DNA from: Gracilariopsis chorda
Taxonomy: Eukaryota > Rhodophyta > Florideophyceae > Gracilariales > Gracilariaceae
Length of the DNA: 64,000 nucleotides
Assembly (NCBI GenBank): GCA_003194525.1
Contig: NBIV01000016.1
Coordinates: 434,001 to 498,000, forward strand
Direction of reading: 5' to 3'
The notes beneath the pieces were generated by a model, which worked only from the letters and a program-made list of their open reading frames with translations, was not told the origin of the DNA and did not search any database. The position numbers were made by a program, and so were the translations under genes. Below are positions 42,777 to 52,242 of the stretch, one piece after another. Every line of letters begins with the position of its first letter. Within the stretch, counting starts at the first letter, position 1.

Positions 42777-44585
42777 TTAGCTGTCCTGAATTGATTCATG
42801 TTCATCGTTGTCCTTGTCTTCGCGGATAGCTCTTCTTCGCCCACTTCCACCTCTCTTCATTGGGTACTTTTCTGGATCTAAATTCAACGTCCGAGCACGA
42901 TCCTTCAAGCTCATTGGCATTCTTGTGTAATCACATTCGGCGTAGTACTCATTCACAATATTGGTCCAAGCACCCCAGCCGTATTTCTTTATACCTTCAA
43001 CCAACCACTGGTCTTCGTGTTGCTGAAAACGGCCTCGTTTTATTACCTGGCCAAATTCGTTCTTGACTTCTTCTCGCCGGCGCTTGGTAGGCGTTGTGTT
43101 CAGGGATTTTGAGTGCGGAGTCTTGTACTTCATTTGCGTTCCATCCGACTCCGGAATAGGGCTAGCCTCTCGTGGAGGAGGAGCTGGACCACGTGTGGGA
43201 GCAGAGCGCCGTCGCTTCGCTTTTTTCGCGTCTTTAAGGGATGACTGTAGAGGATCAGCGGGTCCAGTTCGTTTCAAACTTGCGGACGCTTCGTGTAGCT
43301 CCTGTATACAGTGTTCGTTCTCTTCTAGGTTAGCATGATCTAATTGATCGCTCAATGTGACGCTCTCTTCAGTAGTGCCATGCCGTGCTTGTCCTCGAAC
43401 ACGTTTCTTTTTTGACTGTGGCAGTACGTGTTCGTCGTCACTTTCTGAATCGGCAACCTCGGCGGGGAAGTCTAGAGAGTCCATGGATTCGTATTCTTTT
43501 GAATTCAGATCATCCTCCGCACCGGCCCTTTTTTCTCGCCGTCTTTCATGACGCACACGCCCCACAGACTCCTCATCGAGATGTGCACGAGAGCCTCGTT
43601 CTGTATACATCGCCTTTTTGGTTTTTCTTTCTTTCTCAACTGAAGGTTCTTCAACCGCTTCCATGGCTTGACCGTCATGGTCATCACTGCTTTCGTGATG
43701 GATCCCTGGCTCTTCCTCCTCGGGGAGGACGACGTCAGGGTACGCGGGTTCTGCAGATGGCTCGCCGTCTTCACCGCCATTAAGTCCATCAGAATCTGCC
43801 CCGTTTCTCTCCGCATCCGAAAAGGCGGTGGGAACAAAAGAGTCGCGTCGTTTTGACTTCGTACTCCGGGGATGATGTTTCTTTTCTACGACGATGTCAC
43901 TGGGAATGCTTCCTGCAGCAAACTTTGAGTACTCCATTTCGAGCTCATGGGCCTTTCTTTTGAGCAGGCGTGCTATTTCCCGAAGCGGGTTTTTCTTTTC
44001 GTATTCATGAAGAAACAGCAATGCCGTTCCTTTCTCAGAATCTCTGATAGCTTTGGCAGCTTTTCGAATCGTAGAGATTCCCTTATCACGCGCCCGCTTG
44101 AGTTGTACATTTCTAACCTTGGAATCTGAGAAGACATCGCAAATGAAATGAAATGTGCGGTTGAACTCGCGCGAGTTATATCGCATCGATGATAGAATCA
44201 CTTCATGAAGCGAAAATATGATGGTGACTCTCATGAGCGCCAGAACAGTTGACTCAGCCAAGGTCATACCAGAGTCCATGATAAATGAAACCAACCACAA
44301 TATTTGGTCATTGTTCTCAGCATCGTCGTGCAGCTTGCCCTCACTTAATATGTTGGCTAGTGAAATGATGTTTTTCGCTGCAGTTCTTATTGACACTTGC
44401 CTTCGTACACGCTTAAGCAAAGCATCGTTCAAGTAGTGACCAAACTCGTCCATCACAATGGAACGCAGAGACTTTGACCACACAACACGTTCAAAGTCTC
44501 CGTGATGCACCATTATTCCTGACGGTTTGATATGACCCTGAGTCTGGGTGTAAATCAACTCGGAGGAGCTCTCCTTCCGGGTCAT
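42777..44585 (-). CDS. telobox Myb-domain protein, TRF-like architecture
   Basis: The 602-aa protein has three parts. Residues ~25-230 are predicted as an all-helical domain. Residues ~240-500 are acidic, Ser/Glu/Asp- and Lys/Arg-rich and disordered. Residues ~515-575 form a single Myb/SANT domain: GRFQQHEDQWLVEGIKKYG, GWGAWTNIV, then the recognition helix MSLKDRARTL. The LKDR-RT context matches the telobox consensus V-x-L-K-D-K-W-R of telomere-repeat binding proteins (TRF1/2, TAZ1, plant TRFL). A helical N-terminus plus hinge plus C-terminal Myb is the animal/fungal TRF layout. Telomere binding is therefore inferred; a TRFH fold is not shown from sequence. First ATG used; intronless. Confidence 0.72.
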   Translation of the reverse strand: MTRKESSSELIYTQTQGHIKPSGIMVHHGDFERVVWSKSLRSIVMDEFGHYLNDALLKRVRRQVSIRTAAKNIISLANILSEGKLHDDAENNDQILWLVSFIMDSGMTLAESTVLALMRVTIIFSLHEVILSSMRYNSREFNRTFHFICDVFSDSKVRNVQLKRARDKGISTIRKAAKAIRDSEKGTALLFLHEYEKKNPLREIARLLKRKAHELEMEYSKFAAGSIPSDIVVEKKHHPRSTKSKRRDSFVPTAFSDAERNGADSDGLNGGEDGEPSAEPAYPDVVLPEEEEPGIHHESSDDHDGQAMEAVEEPSVEKERKTKKAMYTERGSRAHLDEESVGRVRHERRREKRAGAEDDLNSKEYESMDSLDFPAEVADSESDDEHVLPQSKKKRVRGQARHGTTEESVTLSDQLDHANLEENEHCIQELHEASASLKRTGPADPLQSSLKDAKKAKRRRSAPTRGPAPPPREASPIPESDGTQMKYKTPHSKSLNTTPTKRRREEVKNEFGQVIKRGRFQQHEDQWLVEGIKKYGWGAWTNIVNEYYAECDYTRMPMSLKDRARTLNLDPEKYPMKRGGSGRRRAIREDKDNDEHESIQDS

Positions 44586-46017
44586 GGGGGACCAATATGC
44601 TGGTAGATCAAGAAAGATATCGTCAGCAAGGGAGGTTGAACTAAAATGAATCCTGTGTATCGAGATGGGTTATGAAAGCGTCATCGCCCATGAGGGTAGG
44701 GGAAGAGACTCACCGAGTAACAAACAGGGTCTTTGAGGCAACGGAAAGGTGCCAGGGGTATCAGTGGTTATACGCAAGGATGGAGGGTCAAGTTCGACTT
44801 CGTGATTGGGGACCGGACAGAAAGCGCGCCAAACGTAGAGTTTTGGTTTGTGTGCGAAATAAAAACACGTATTCTGGCGCTTCTGGCGGTCACACAAGAT
44901 AGTCCACGTGCGAAGGCTGAGATTTCATAATTTCTTCTTTGAACAGGATTGGGCCCCGTACTGGTAAAACGATTAAAATTCCACTATGAACAGCCAAAAT
45001 GTGGGTGCACAACTTTGTCGAAGTGAAATGGCGCTTTGGCATTTAGAGGTGGCGCTACTGAACCAGCTGAGAGCAGATGGCAGGAACGCGTCACTGCACA
45101 AACCGCGCACAGTTTGAACCGTTCGGGCTTTCTGTGGACCGTTCCAACGTGGACCGTCACGCCGCTTTTGCGGATATGCAGTATTGCCAGCTGATGGCGA
45201 GTGCACTTCTTTCTGCAGTCTGGTCTGTATGCGGCGAAAGTCGGGTTACAGGAAGCGGATGAACATACCTTCTTGAGACGTGCACTTGGACTGCTATCTA
45301 TTGCAGTCACCTTCGCTGCACCCTTGGCAACCAGCTTGTTCCAAAGCTCATCCGAACATCGTCCGAGCAGAGCAGCGAGCTGGAACTGGATGATTTGCCT
45401 GTTCCAGACCCAAGCGTCGAGCTAATGCTTTCAACCATAAATAAACAAAATCACATGCGAAGGAGATATAACCTCAACGTCTTGAGCCTGGAACACACAA
45501 TTGTTGAACCGCCTTGTGGCCCACACACTTGCGTGCCATGCAAGCAACAAGCAAAGGTTCAACACGAGACTGAAAAGGATTATCCTTTCTCCGGCCCTCA
45601 ACCAATTGATTTGCCAGGCAAGCCATCCGTAAGAACAATCCCACAGCCGACCTATGACGCAAATGCAAACCAGTTTGCACTTACGCGCTGATGTTAACCC
45701 TTGTCCACCCCCCTTTTTCGAGCTGACTCTAGTCTTATCCCGGTTTCAAGATAACATGTAGGACTTCATCAAAACAAAGGGTGGGGTTGATGGCCACTAC
45801 ATGTAGCATTCACGAAGAAGATGCTCACAGCGCGACCACCAGCATGTCCCATCAAAATCATGGGTTTAATGAGTAACTAATAAAGCATCATCTTCGTACA
45901 AACCTGGAACAACACCAAATAAATCAATACACGAATGGTTTATGCAACGTATCCACAATATCGGTACCATCCTCAACGAATTCCCCAATCTAGCATCCCA
46001 GAACCCGTTCAAGAGAC
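44586..46017. other. interval with a possible unresolved small gene
   Basis: Several plus-strand frames look partly coding but conflict in phase: 44985-45116 (SEMALWHLEVALLNQLRADG), 45077-45262, 45201-45425 and the open end of a frame from ~45307 to 45691 (ELELDDLPVPDPSVELML, PHTCVPCKQQ). They could be exons of one short spliced gene; GTATGC at 45222 and TTGCAG at 45307 are possible sites, but the phases I tried do not join cleanly. TAACCCTT occurs at 45695-45702. I do not assign a product. Confidence 0.3.
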
Positions 46018-47967
46018 TTATTCGGCCACAGCCGCCTTGGTATCGGAAGTCACCTTCTCGGCCACAGTAGCGGTCTCCTTCATCATGAAGTCACTGAACT
46101 GCTTATCCAATGATTTCGCCGCCGCGAGCCACATACCAATGATGGCGAACAGAATAACTGCAAGGTAGGGAGTAGACGCGGCCAAGGAACCCATAGAGAA
46201 GATGAGAATCTGCTGGATGAAACTTCCACCAGACTTACCGAGCGGGTTTCCGATAACGTCGACGGCAGCCTTACCCTTCGACTTCTGTTCCACATCAAGC
46301 GGAATGTATGCCATTTCCTTGCAAGGGTCGAACAGAGAGTACTTGGAACTCTTCGACAGAATATTCTGGGCCGCACCAATCATTACAGCCGCAATGAGCG
46401 GAGTAGTACCAATCGCAGCGATGAACGGAGAGACTGTGTCAGCGAAGAGAATCAAGGAGAAGAACATGATACCGGTCACACCAAGAACCAGTGGGGTGAC
46501 AACGGCAGCAGCACCCCATCCGAACTTGCGGAAAATGAAGCGACCGACAAGCATCATAATAAAGGTCACAATACCGGTGCAAGTAGAGAAATTACCCATG
46601 AACGTAGAGTACGCATTAGGATCCGGGTAGGCAGCTCTCAGGCGAGACTTCCAAGTAACCTCGACAATGTTGATACTCATACCGTAGGCAATGACAAGAG
46701 TAGCCAAGTCACGAATGTACTTGGATTGACCGAGGTACTTGGCAGATTCGACAAGACCAAGTTTGGTCTTCTGCTTGGAGGACTTTGCCTTTCTGGGAGA
46801 GAAGAGTTTCGGGTCGGTCAAAACCTTGCGCTGCATGTAGTAGTAGCAGCCGATAATAACAAGACCACCCACGCCTATCATGGACATGAGGTACTTCAGA
46901 GAGAGAGCCCATCCATCAACACCTGGTGGTAGCTTGGCACGGATGTCAGACACAAAGCGCACATACTGTCCACTGAAAATAAGGGCGACGTTGGCCATGA
47001 GGCCGAAAAGCGGATAGTACTTCTTCGCCTCATCAACAGTAGTAACTTCATTGGCGAAACCCCAGAAGAGCAGAGAAACGACAACAGAGCCCCACAACTC
47101 AGCCAGAGTGTAGAAGACCGCAAAAGTCCAGTTCTTCAAGATGGCGATCGGAGCGACAAAGCCTGGCGGGAGCTTGGCAGCAAGCGAAGCAGCGAATTGA
47201 ACCGGATGCAACATGTGAAGGTTGGGGTACACAAAGAAGCCGAACGCAAGGAAGAACAGGACAAAGGGTATAATGCACACGTAGAAGAGCTGCTCCCTAG
47301 ACAACTTGTTGGACAGGTTGGAGTACCAGACGGTGAAGAGAATGGCACCCGGAAGATTACAGTAGGTCTTCAAGAATGGAATAATCTCGGCACCAGCAGC
47401 AGTAACGACAAGCACGTCCTTGGTATCTCGCAAAATGGTGTAGTTGAAGAGAATGACGAAGAACATAAGTCCGAGCGGGAAGAGCTTCTTCCTCTCATTC
47501 TCCGGGGGAATAAGGCCTCGCAAACGATCGCCAAAAGACTTGGGGGCGGCTGAACCATTGCCGGCGGTGGCGTCGGACATGGCCATGGGCGAACCCATGA
47601 GCTGGTTGAGGTCCTTGTTTTCATCGCGCTTCCTCCTGGAGAAGATGAGACCGGCAACGGTGGCAAGGACGACGGTGAATGTGGAGGTGATACGCGGGTC
47701 GAAGGCACCCATGCCATTGGCGGCGGCCGGCATGACATTGGCGACGGAGGCCTCTTGAACGCGGTTCACATTTGTGGCGCGGGTGACGTCGGCAGCGGGC
47801 AGAGCGACCTTGGTGAGCTTGGCGGCGTTGGCTGGGCCATTTTCAGCAAGGTTCATGCGAAGGGCGACATTGGGAGTGGGTCGGGCGCTAACGGCACGCG
47901 CTCCGAAAAAGGATCTAGAGGCGGTTAGCGTGGTGGCCGGCGCAAAGGCCGGAGATACGAAGGACAT
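46018..47967 (-). CDS. NTT: plastid ATP/ADP translocase (NTT/TLC family)
   Basis: The 649-aa protein is a nucleotide transporter of the plastid inner envelope that swaps stromal ADP for cytosolic ATP. A transit peptide of ~100 residues (SFVSPAFAP start, Ala-rich) is followed by a TLC-family core with about 11-12 hydrophobic helices. Landmarks are KLFPLGLMFFVILFNYTILR with DTKDVLVV right after it, EIIPFLKTY, a WGSVVVSLLFWGFANEVT helix and NPLGKSGGSFIQQ near the end. These match plant, red algal and chlamydial translocases. The open frame continues upstream through a Pro-rich stretch encoded by a poly-C tract; the first ATG matching a plastid leader is 47967, and I take that. The tail ends in Ala/Lys-rich residues. 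Confidence 0.95.
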   Translation of the reverse strand: MSFVSPAFAPATTLTASRSFFGARAVSARPTPNVALRMNLAENGPANAAKLTKVALPAADVTRATNVNRVQEASVANVMPAAANGMGAFDPRITSTFTVVLATVAGLIFSRRKRDENKDLNQLMGSPMAMSDATAGNGSAAPKSFGDRLRGLIPPENERKKLFPLGLMFFVILFNYTILRDTKDVLVVTAAGAEIIPFLKTYCNLPGAILFTVWYSNLSNKLSREQLFYVCIIPFVLFFLAFGFFVYPNLHMLHPVQFAASLAAKLPPGFVAPIAILKNWTFAVFYTLAELWGSVVVSLLFWGFANEVTTVDEAKKYYPLFGLMANVALIFSGQYVRFVSDIRAKLPPGVDGWALSLKYLMSMIGVGGLVIIGCYYYMQRKVLTDPKLFSPRKAKSSKQKTKLGLVESAKYLGQSKYIRDLATLVIAYGMSINIVEVTWKSRLRAAYPDPNAYSTFMGNFSTCTGIVTFIMMLVGRFIFRKFGWGAAAVVTPLVLGVTGIMFFSLILFADTVSPFIAAIGTTPLIAAVMIGAAQNILSKSSKYSLFDPCKEMAYIPLDVEQKSKGKAAVDVIGNPLGKSGGSFIQQILIFSMGSLAASTPYLAVILFAIIGMWLAAAKSLDKQFSDFMMKETATVAEKVTSDTKAAVAE

Positions 47968-47992
47968 TGGGGGGGAGGGGGGGGCAGGCAGA

Positions 47993-48012
47993 GGGGGGGG
48001 GGGGGGGGGGGG
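47993..48012. repeat. 20-base G homopolymer
   Basis: Twenty consecutive G on the plus strand, 26 bp upstream of the NTT ATG (minus strand), flanked by further G-runs of 4-9. It has the make-up of a multi-tetrad G-quadruplex, with a C-rich strand in the transcript. Confidence 0.9.
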
Positions 48013-48168
48013 AGGAGGGGAGGGAGGAGCAAGGTGAGAATTAGATGGGGGCAGGGGTGTAACGGAAGAGGAGGAGTATGGCGGATCGCGGCGGCGGCGG
48101 AAGCGAGGTCTAAAATGGTGGCCCGAGGAGGGGGGAGAGAGGGCGCGCAAGGCGGAAAGTTGCGAAAT

Positions 48169-48180
48169 GGGGGGGGGGGG
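48169..48180. repeat. 12-base G homopolymer
   Basis: A second G-run on the plus strand, about 200 bp upstream of the NTT start, followed by TGCTGGGAGG. Confidence 0.85.
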
Positions 48181-49077
48181 TGCTGGGAGGTGCCGGAATT
48201 GTGGTAGTGGTTGTGATTTCGCGCGGATTGCGAGCAGCTCGCGGGGGCATGCGACCAGCTTGTACGTGTGGTGGGCGTGACGAGCTGGTGCTTACAGCGC
48301 ATTTCAGCGCGGTGGTCCGAAATATGCGCGGCGCGTGGGTGGCGGGGAATCGGTGGCGGAGGGGTGGCTCTGCGCGATGTGCGCTGCGATGTGGCACATG
48401 AGATGTGCGCCGTCCAGGCGCGCTGTAAGCGCGGGGAGGGCGCGCGGCACGTGTGTTGGAACGGGTTGCTGGCGCTGGTTGGCTGTCGTGGGCGGTGGAC
48501 CGCCATGGCGCCCAATGGCGGCACTCTTTGCGAACGCAGTGTGTGCGCTCCCACCAAGTGGGCGCGCACCTGCGCCGCGCGCAAGCGTGATCTGATCGCG
48601 CGCGCGCCAAATCCAATGTGTGCTCGTTGTGGCCTCCGGGCGCGCGTCTGGGACACCCTCATCGCGTGCGCGTGCCGTCCCGTTACGGCAGCCGCCAGAG
48701 TGCCCGTTCGCATCTAACGGTACACGTCATCCACATTCATCGCCCGCCATTTCCTGCCGCACAACTTCGCCCGGCCCACACTTGTCCCCTCGAACACTTC
48801 CAGTATCCTACGAACGGCCCCCAAGTAACACTCCATCCCCAGTCACGCTCATCTCCAAGTGTCTACCAACCGTAACTTCACCCAGCGTGCAACGCTAATT
48901 CTTCGTTTGGCCAGTCGACATTGTCCACTCGACAACGTCCTTGCCGCCCCCCTCTCATCCACGTAAAGCAACAATACACACACCCCTTTGGAGCTTCTAC
49001 GTAAACATTTACTTCGGTTTTGCTTCAGACAACAATAAACCCACTAAGTACCAGATTCACTATGACACAACTCGCGT

Positions 49078-52000
49078 TCACAGAACCCCTACTCGCCCCT
49101 TCACGTCACCGCCGTCCTCCCCGCCCTTGCAATACCTGTCCAACCATGTCGTCATTTCCGCCAGCACGTGCATCACAGACTCCCTCGCCCTGTACCCGTG
49201 GCCCTCGTGCGGCAGCGCCACATACCGGCACACCTTCCCATGTCCCTTGAGCGCCTGGTAAAGCCGCTCACTCTGCATCGGGAACGTCCCCGGGTTGTTG
49301 TCCGCCTCCCCATGAACCAGCAGCAGAGGCTTTTCCACGCAGTTGGCGTACATGTACGGCGACATCTTCTCGTATACTTCCCGTGCCTGCCAAAGCGTTC
49401 GCTCCTCGCTTTGGAATCCGAACGGAGTCAGAGTCCGATTGTACGCCCCAGACCTTGCAATACCGCAGCAAAACAGTTCAGGCGCGTGCGCTAGTAGATT
49501 CACAGTCATGAAAGCTCCATAAGAATGACCCCCAATTGCTATCTTCCCTCTTTCTCCGATTCCTTTCCTTACCAAAAAGTCCACAGCCGCTTCTGCGCTG
49601 CTCACCAACTGCTCCATGTACGTGTCGTTCGCTTCAGCATCACCCTCCCCAATGATCGGCATTTCCGGTCCGTCCAAAATTGCATATCCCCTTGTCAGCC
49701 AGTACAAAGGCGTTCTCGCCAATCGTACAAACCGAAACGGTGAACCTCTCGTTTGTCCAGCAAACTCAGCAGATTTGTACTCCCTTGGATATGCCCACAT
49801 AAACACAGGCAGCGGTCCGTCACGTTCCTGATCGTAGCCGGGCGGCAGGTACAACGAACCGTTCAATCGAACCCCATCAGCTCGCTTGTACTGCACAATC
49901 TCTCGTTTCACATCAATAAGGTCAGGTGCAGGGTGAGCGAATTTCGTCACTGCACGCATCTGTTTGCTTGCGTTCGTTGTGTCGATTTCATGTGCAGCCT
50001 CATCATTCTCTTCGGCCAGCTTAGTGAACACTTCCTTCACAGCTCCACTTATGTTCTTAAGAAAGAAGTTTGGGTTTTCTGTCTGGGTCTCCTGACGGAT
50101 TAGAACTTCCAATGGCGCGCCGGTTTTTTCGTCCTCTTTCAGGACCGTCGCAATCGACTCAAACTTGGGCGGTGTACTTTGCCAAACCTTCGTTTGCTTT
50201 CCGGATACAGTGTCAAACAAGCTCAAAAACGGCTTATTACCTTCACTAGAGGCACCGGCACCCTGCATCATTAGAAACGGCTTCCCAATTGCTTCGTCGT
50301 CTCCACTCTCGAAATGACCACTTGGGTGGATGAGTCGTAGCACACTCTTTCCCCATTCATTCTTTGTTGTACAAACGCTGCCAGGGTCGTTGTACACATC
50401 CTCCCAGTTCTTGATATCCACTATGAGCCGTTTTGGAGCCTCCCACTGAGTTAGATCACATGCCCGTGCACAGCATGGTGCCGACAAGTCATGATCATCC
50501 AAAAAGATCTCTCCATGCCCGTTACCCCCAGTGCCATTCTGCACGGACCCGTTTCCGATGGTACCGTTTTGTGCAACCTTTCCAGACATGCCTTGCATGC
50601 CCTGGCTTGGCATAACAGTTTCTCCATCTTCGTTTCCAGGCAGCCCATTCCCACTTGCCCCATTCCCAATTGCGTTGTTACTAGAGCTGCTCTGTTGAAT
50701 CGAGCCGTCCTTCTTCGGTGAACCCGGGGAACCATTTTGCTCGTATTGTTCTGAGCTGCAAAAGTCCTCCCCAGAAATCTGAGTAGCAGACGCAGAGCCC
50801 GGGGCCATGAGATAGGATCGTACCGAGCGTGTTTTATACCGCCTTTCTGAAAGGAGGGCCACTGAGTCTGAGCCCCAGATGATACCACCATATCTCCACG
50901 GGAGTGAGGCAAGTCGCCTCGGTCGACCTGTGAAAGGAGCAGGGAGAGTGAAAACACAGTCCCTTATGTCTGCCTTTCGATTAGGGTCGCCCCCGTCTTG
51001 AGCTTCGGCCCAATACAACATCGCCCGAGCATCAGCACGCCAGCTGATGGATCTTGGTCCTTCACCCACCCCGTCAAAGGCGATTGGAATCTTCTCTTGA
51101 GACGGAATTTCCGCCACTACGCATGCCACTTCACCAGTCTTAGCATCCCATACTTCCACCTTCCGCGGGAATCTTCCGGCGGGCATCATATAATGGTACG
51201 GTGGGACCATGGAGTCCACAAGCAGATAATCACCATCTGGTGATGGAGACGCATGTTTAAAGGCCCCAGGCTCGCCCAGCGGAACCACTTCGCACGCTTC
51301 CACATCTACAAGGCCCAACTGACATGTAGTGTAGTGCTTAAAGAGCGCAACGTCATGTTTGGACTTGAGAAGATCCTGATACGTACGGGACGGTGCCGGA
51401 GAAGAACTCAAGTTTTCCTGTATCATGGGACCTCTGGGCACCCTTGATTTTCGGGGAGGTAGTCGGTCTTCAATTACAAACTTTGCGATAATATTCTTTG
51501 AGTCCGGAGTCCATGTATATGGTTCACTGCAAACTGCGTTAAGACGCATGCCTGGTAATACTGGAACAGCATGTCTTGTATTGACATCTACCACCCACAA
51601 CTCTAAGCCAAAGAGAGGGTCGTACACACAGAAAGCAAACCGCTTGCCGTCCGGAGCCCAGCGCACATACCCAATCTCTGTATGCGGAGAGTCGTTAGGG
51701 GCAGGGGGTAGACCTGTTATGGACAAACGCCTTCGTTCAGAATCATCTATCCGTTGCATTTCCATACCAATGAAGTAGTCTGCTCTTGAAGGCGCATAGG
51801 TGTTCGCATTGATTCTATATCCTGCCAACCGTAGCTCTTCAGCTGCCACCTCAGCTATGGGAGGCATATTGGGTCTTTGAAGCATGACAATCCATTCTTT
51901 GGAAGACGGTTGGAGAGAAACGTACGGGTCCCCAGAGGCATCAACTAAGCGGGCAATTTCAGGCGGGGGTAGCTGATATGTCTCGTCGCAATCGTCTTCG

Positions 52001-52242
52001 TACCATACCTCTTCATCCTTTGTCGGCGGAGCGATTCGAGGCGGGAGTGGTTGCTTTTGTGTGGTTTTGCTTGGAGCTCTCGCGGGCTGTTGCAGGACTG
52101 CTCTTGTCTTTTGATAGCGGTTAAAGACCGAAGGCCTCGGCGGACGTTGGGCATGTTGGTGTATGGAAATGAAAGAAGATCGACGCAGCGTGTAAGACAC
52201 AGCCGCTGGCACAAAAGCCACCGCTCTTTTTCGTGGACTCAT
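49078..52242 (-). CDS. CGEP: chloroplast glutamyl endopeptidase-like S9D protease
   Basis: The 1054-aa protein starts with a plastid-type leader (AVAFVPAAVSYTLRRSS). A beta-propeller part follows (about 130-730; PYTWTPDSKNIIAKF, SPSPDGDYLLVDS), then a C-terminal alpha/beta hydrolase domain. The catalytic triad is visible: Ser907 in GGHSYGAF, Asp981 in HGEADNNPGTF and His1015 in PHEGHGYRARES. These features and the length match the S9D glutamyl peptidase (CGEP) of the chloroplast stroma, a prolyl-oligopeptidase-type serine protease that trims peptides after Glu. Unusual is an insert of ~90 residues (about 490-580) rich in Gly, Asn and Ser (NGASGNGLPGNEDG; GSVQNGTGGNG). Intronless. First ATG used. 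Confidence 0.93.
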   Translation of the reverse strand: MSPRKRAVAFVPAAVSYTLRRSSFISIHQHAQRPPRPSVFNRYQKTRAVLQQPARAPSKTTQKQPLPPRIAPPTKDEEVWYEDDCDETYQLPPPEIARLVDASGDPYVSLQPSSKEWIVMLQRPNMPPIAEVAAEELRLAGYRINANTYAPSRADYFIGMEMQRIDDSERRRLSITGLPPAPNDSPHTEIGYVRWAPDGKRFAFCVYDPLFGLELWVVDVNTRHAVPVLPGMRLNAVCSEPYTWTPDSKNIIAKFVIEDRLPPRKSRVPRGPMIQENLSSSPAPSRTYQDLLKSKHDVALFKHYTTCQLGLVDVEACEVVPLGEPGAFKHASPSPDGDYLLVDSMVPPYHYMMPAGRFPRKVEVWDAKTGEVACVVAEIPSQEKIPIAFDGVGEGPRSISWRADARAMLYWAEAQDGGDPNRKADIRDCVFTLPAPFTGRPRRLASLPWRYGGIIWGSDSVALLSERRYKTRSVRSYLMAPGSASATQISGEDFCSSEQYEQNGSPGSPKKDGSIQQSSSSNNAIGNGASGNGLPGNEDGETVMPSQGMQGMSGKVAQNGTIGNGSVQNGTGGNGHGEIFLDDHDLSAPCCARACDLTQWEAPKRLIVDIKNWEDVYNDPGSVCTTKNEWGKSVLRLIHPSGHFESGDDEAIGKPFLMMQGAGASSEGNKPFLSLFDTVSGKQTKVWQSTPPKFESIATVLKEDEKTGAPLEVLIRQETQTENPNFFLKNISGAVKEVFTKLAEENDEAAHEIDTTNASKQMRAVTKFAHPAPDLIDVKREIVQYKRADGVRLNGSLYLPPGYDQERDGPLPVFMWAYPREYKSAEFAGQTRGSPFRFVRLARTPLYWLTRGYAILDGPEMPIIGEGDAEANDTYMEQLVSSAEAAVDFLVRKGIGERGKIAIGGHSYGAFMTVNLLAHAPELFCCGIARSGAYNRTLTPFGFQSEERTLWQAREVYEKMSPYMYANCVEKPLLLVHGEADNNPGTFPMQSERLYQALKGHGKVCRYVALPHEGHGYRARESVMHVLAEMTTWLDRYCKGGEDGGDVKGRVGVL

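Larger units (their letters stand above)
47968..49077. promoter_or_regulatory. GC-rich region upstream of NTT
   Basis: The plus strand is extremely G-rich from 47968 to about 48030 and GC-rich to ~48720. It includes two G homopolymers (listed separately), GGAGGGG and GGGAGAGAGGG runs, and GCGCGCG near 48595-48605. Open frames on both strands (for example 48268-48717 plus and 47925-48713 minus) reflect base composition and have no domain sequence. The NTT leader on the minus strand is correspondingly C-rich. 48720-49077 is the 3' flank of the endopeptidase gene. Confidence 0.5.

Noticed and set aside
47968..48150. N-terminal extension of NTT through a poly-Pro run
   Set aside because: It is translated from poly-C tracts; the ATG at 47967 starts a normal plastid leader.
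48268..48717. 149-codon plus-strand open frame (and long minus-strand frames) upstream of NTT
   Set aside because: The composition is driven by GC-rich DNA; no domain, and it conflicts with frames on the other strand.
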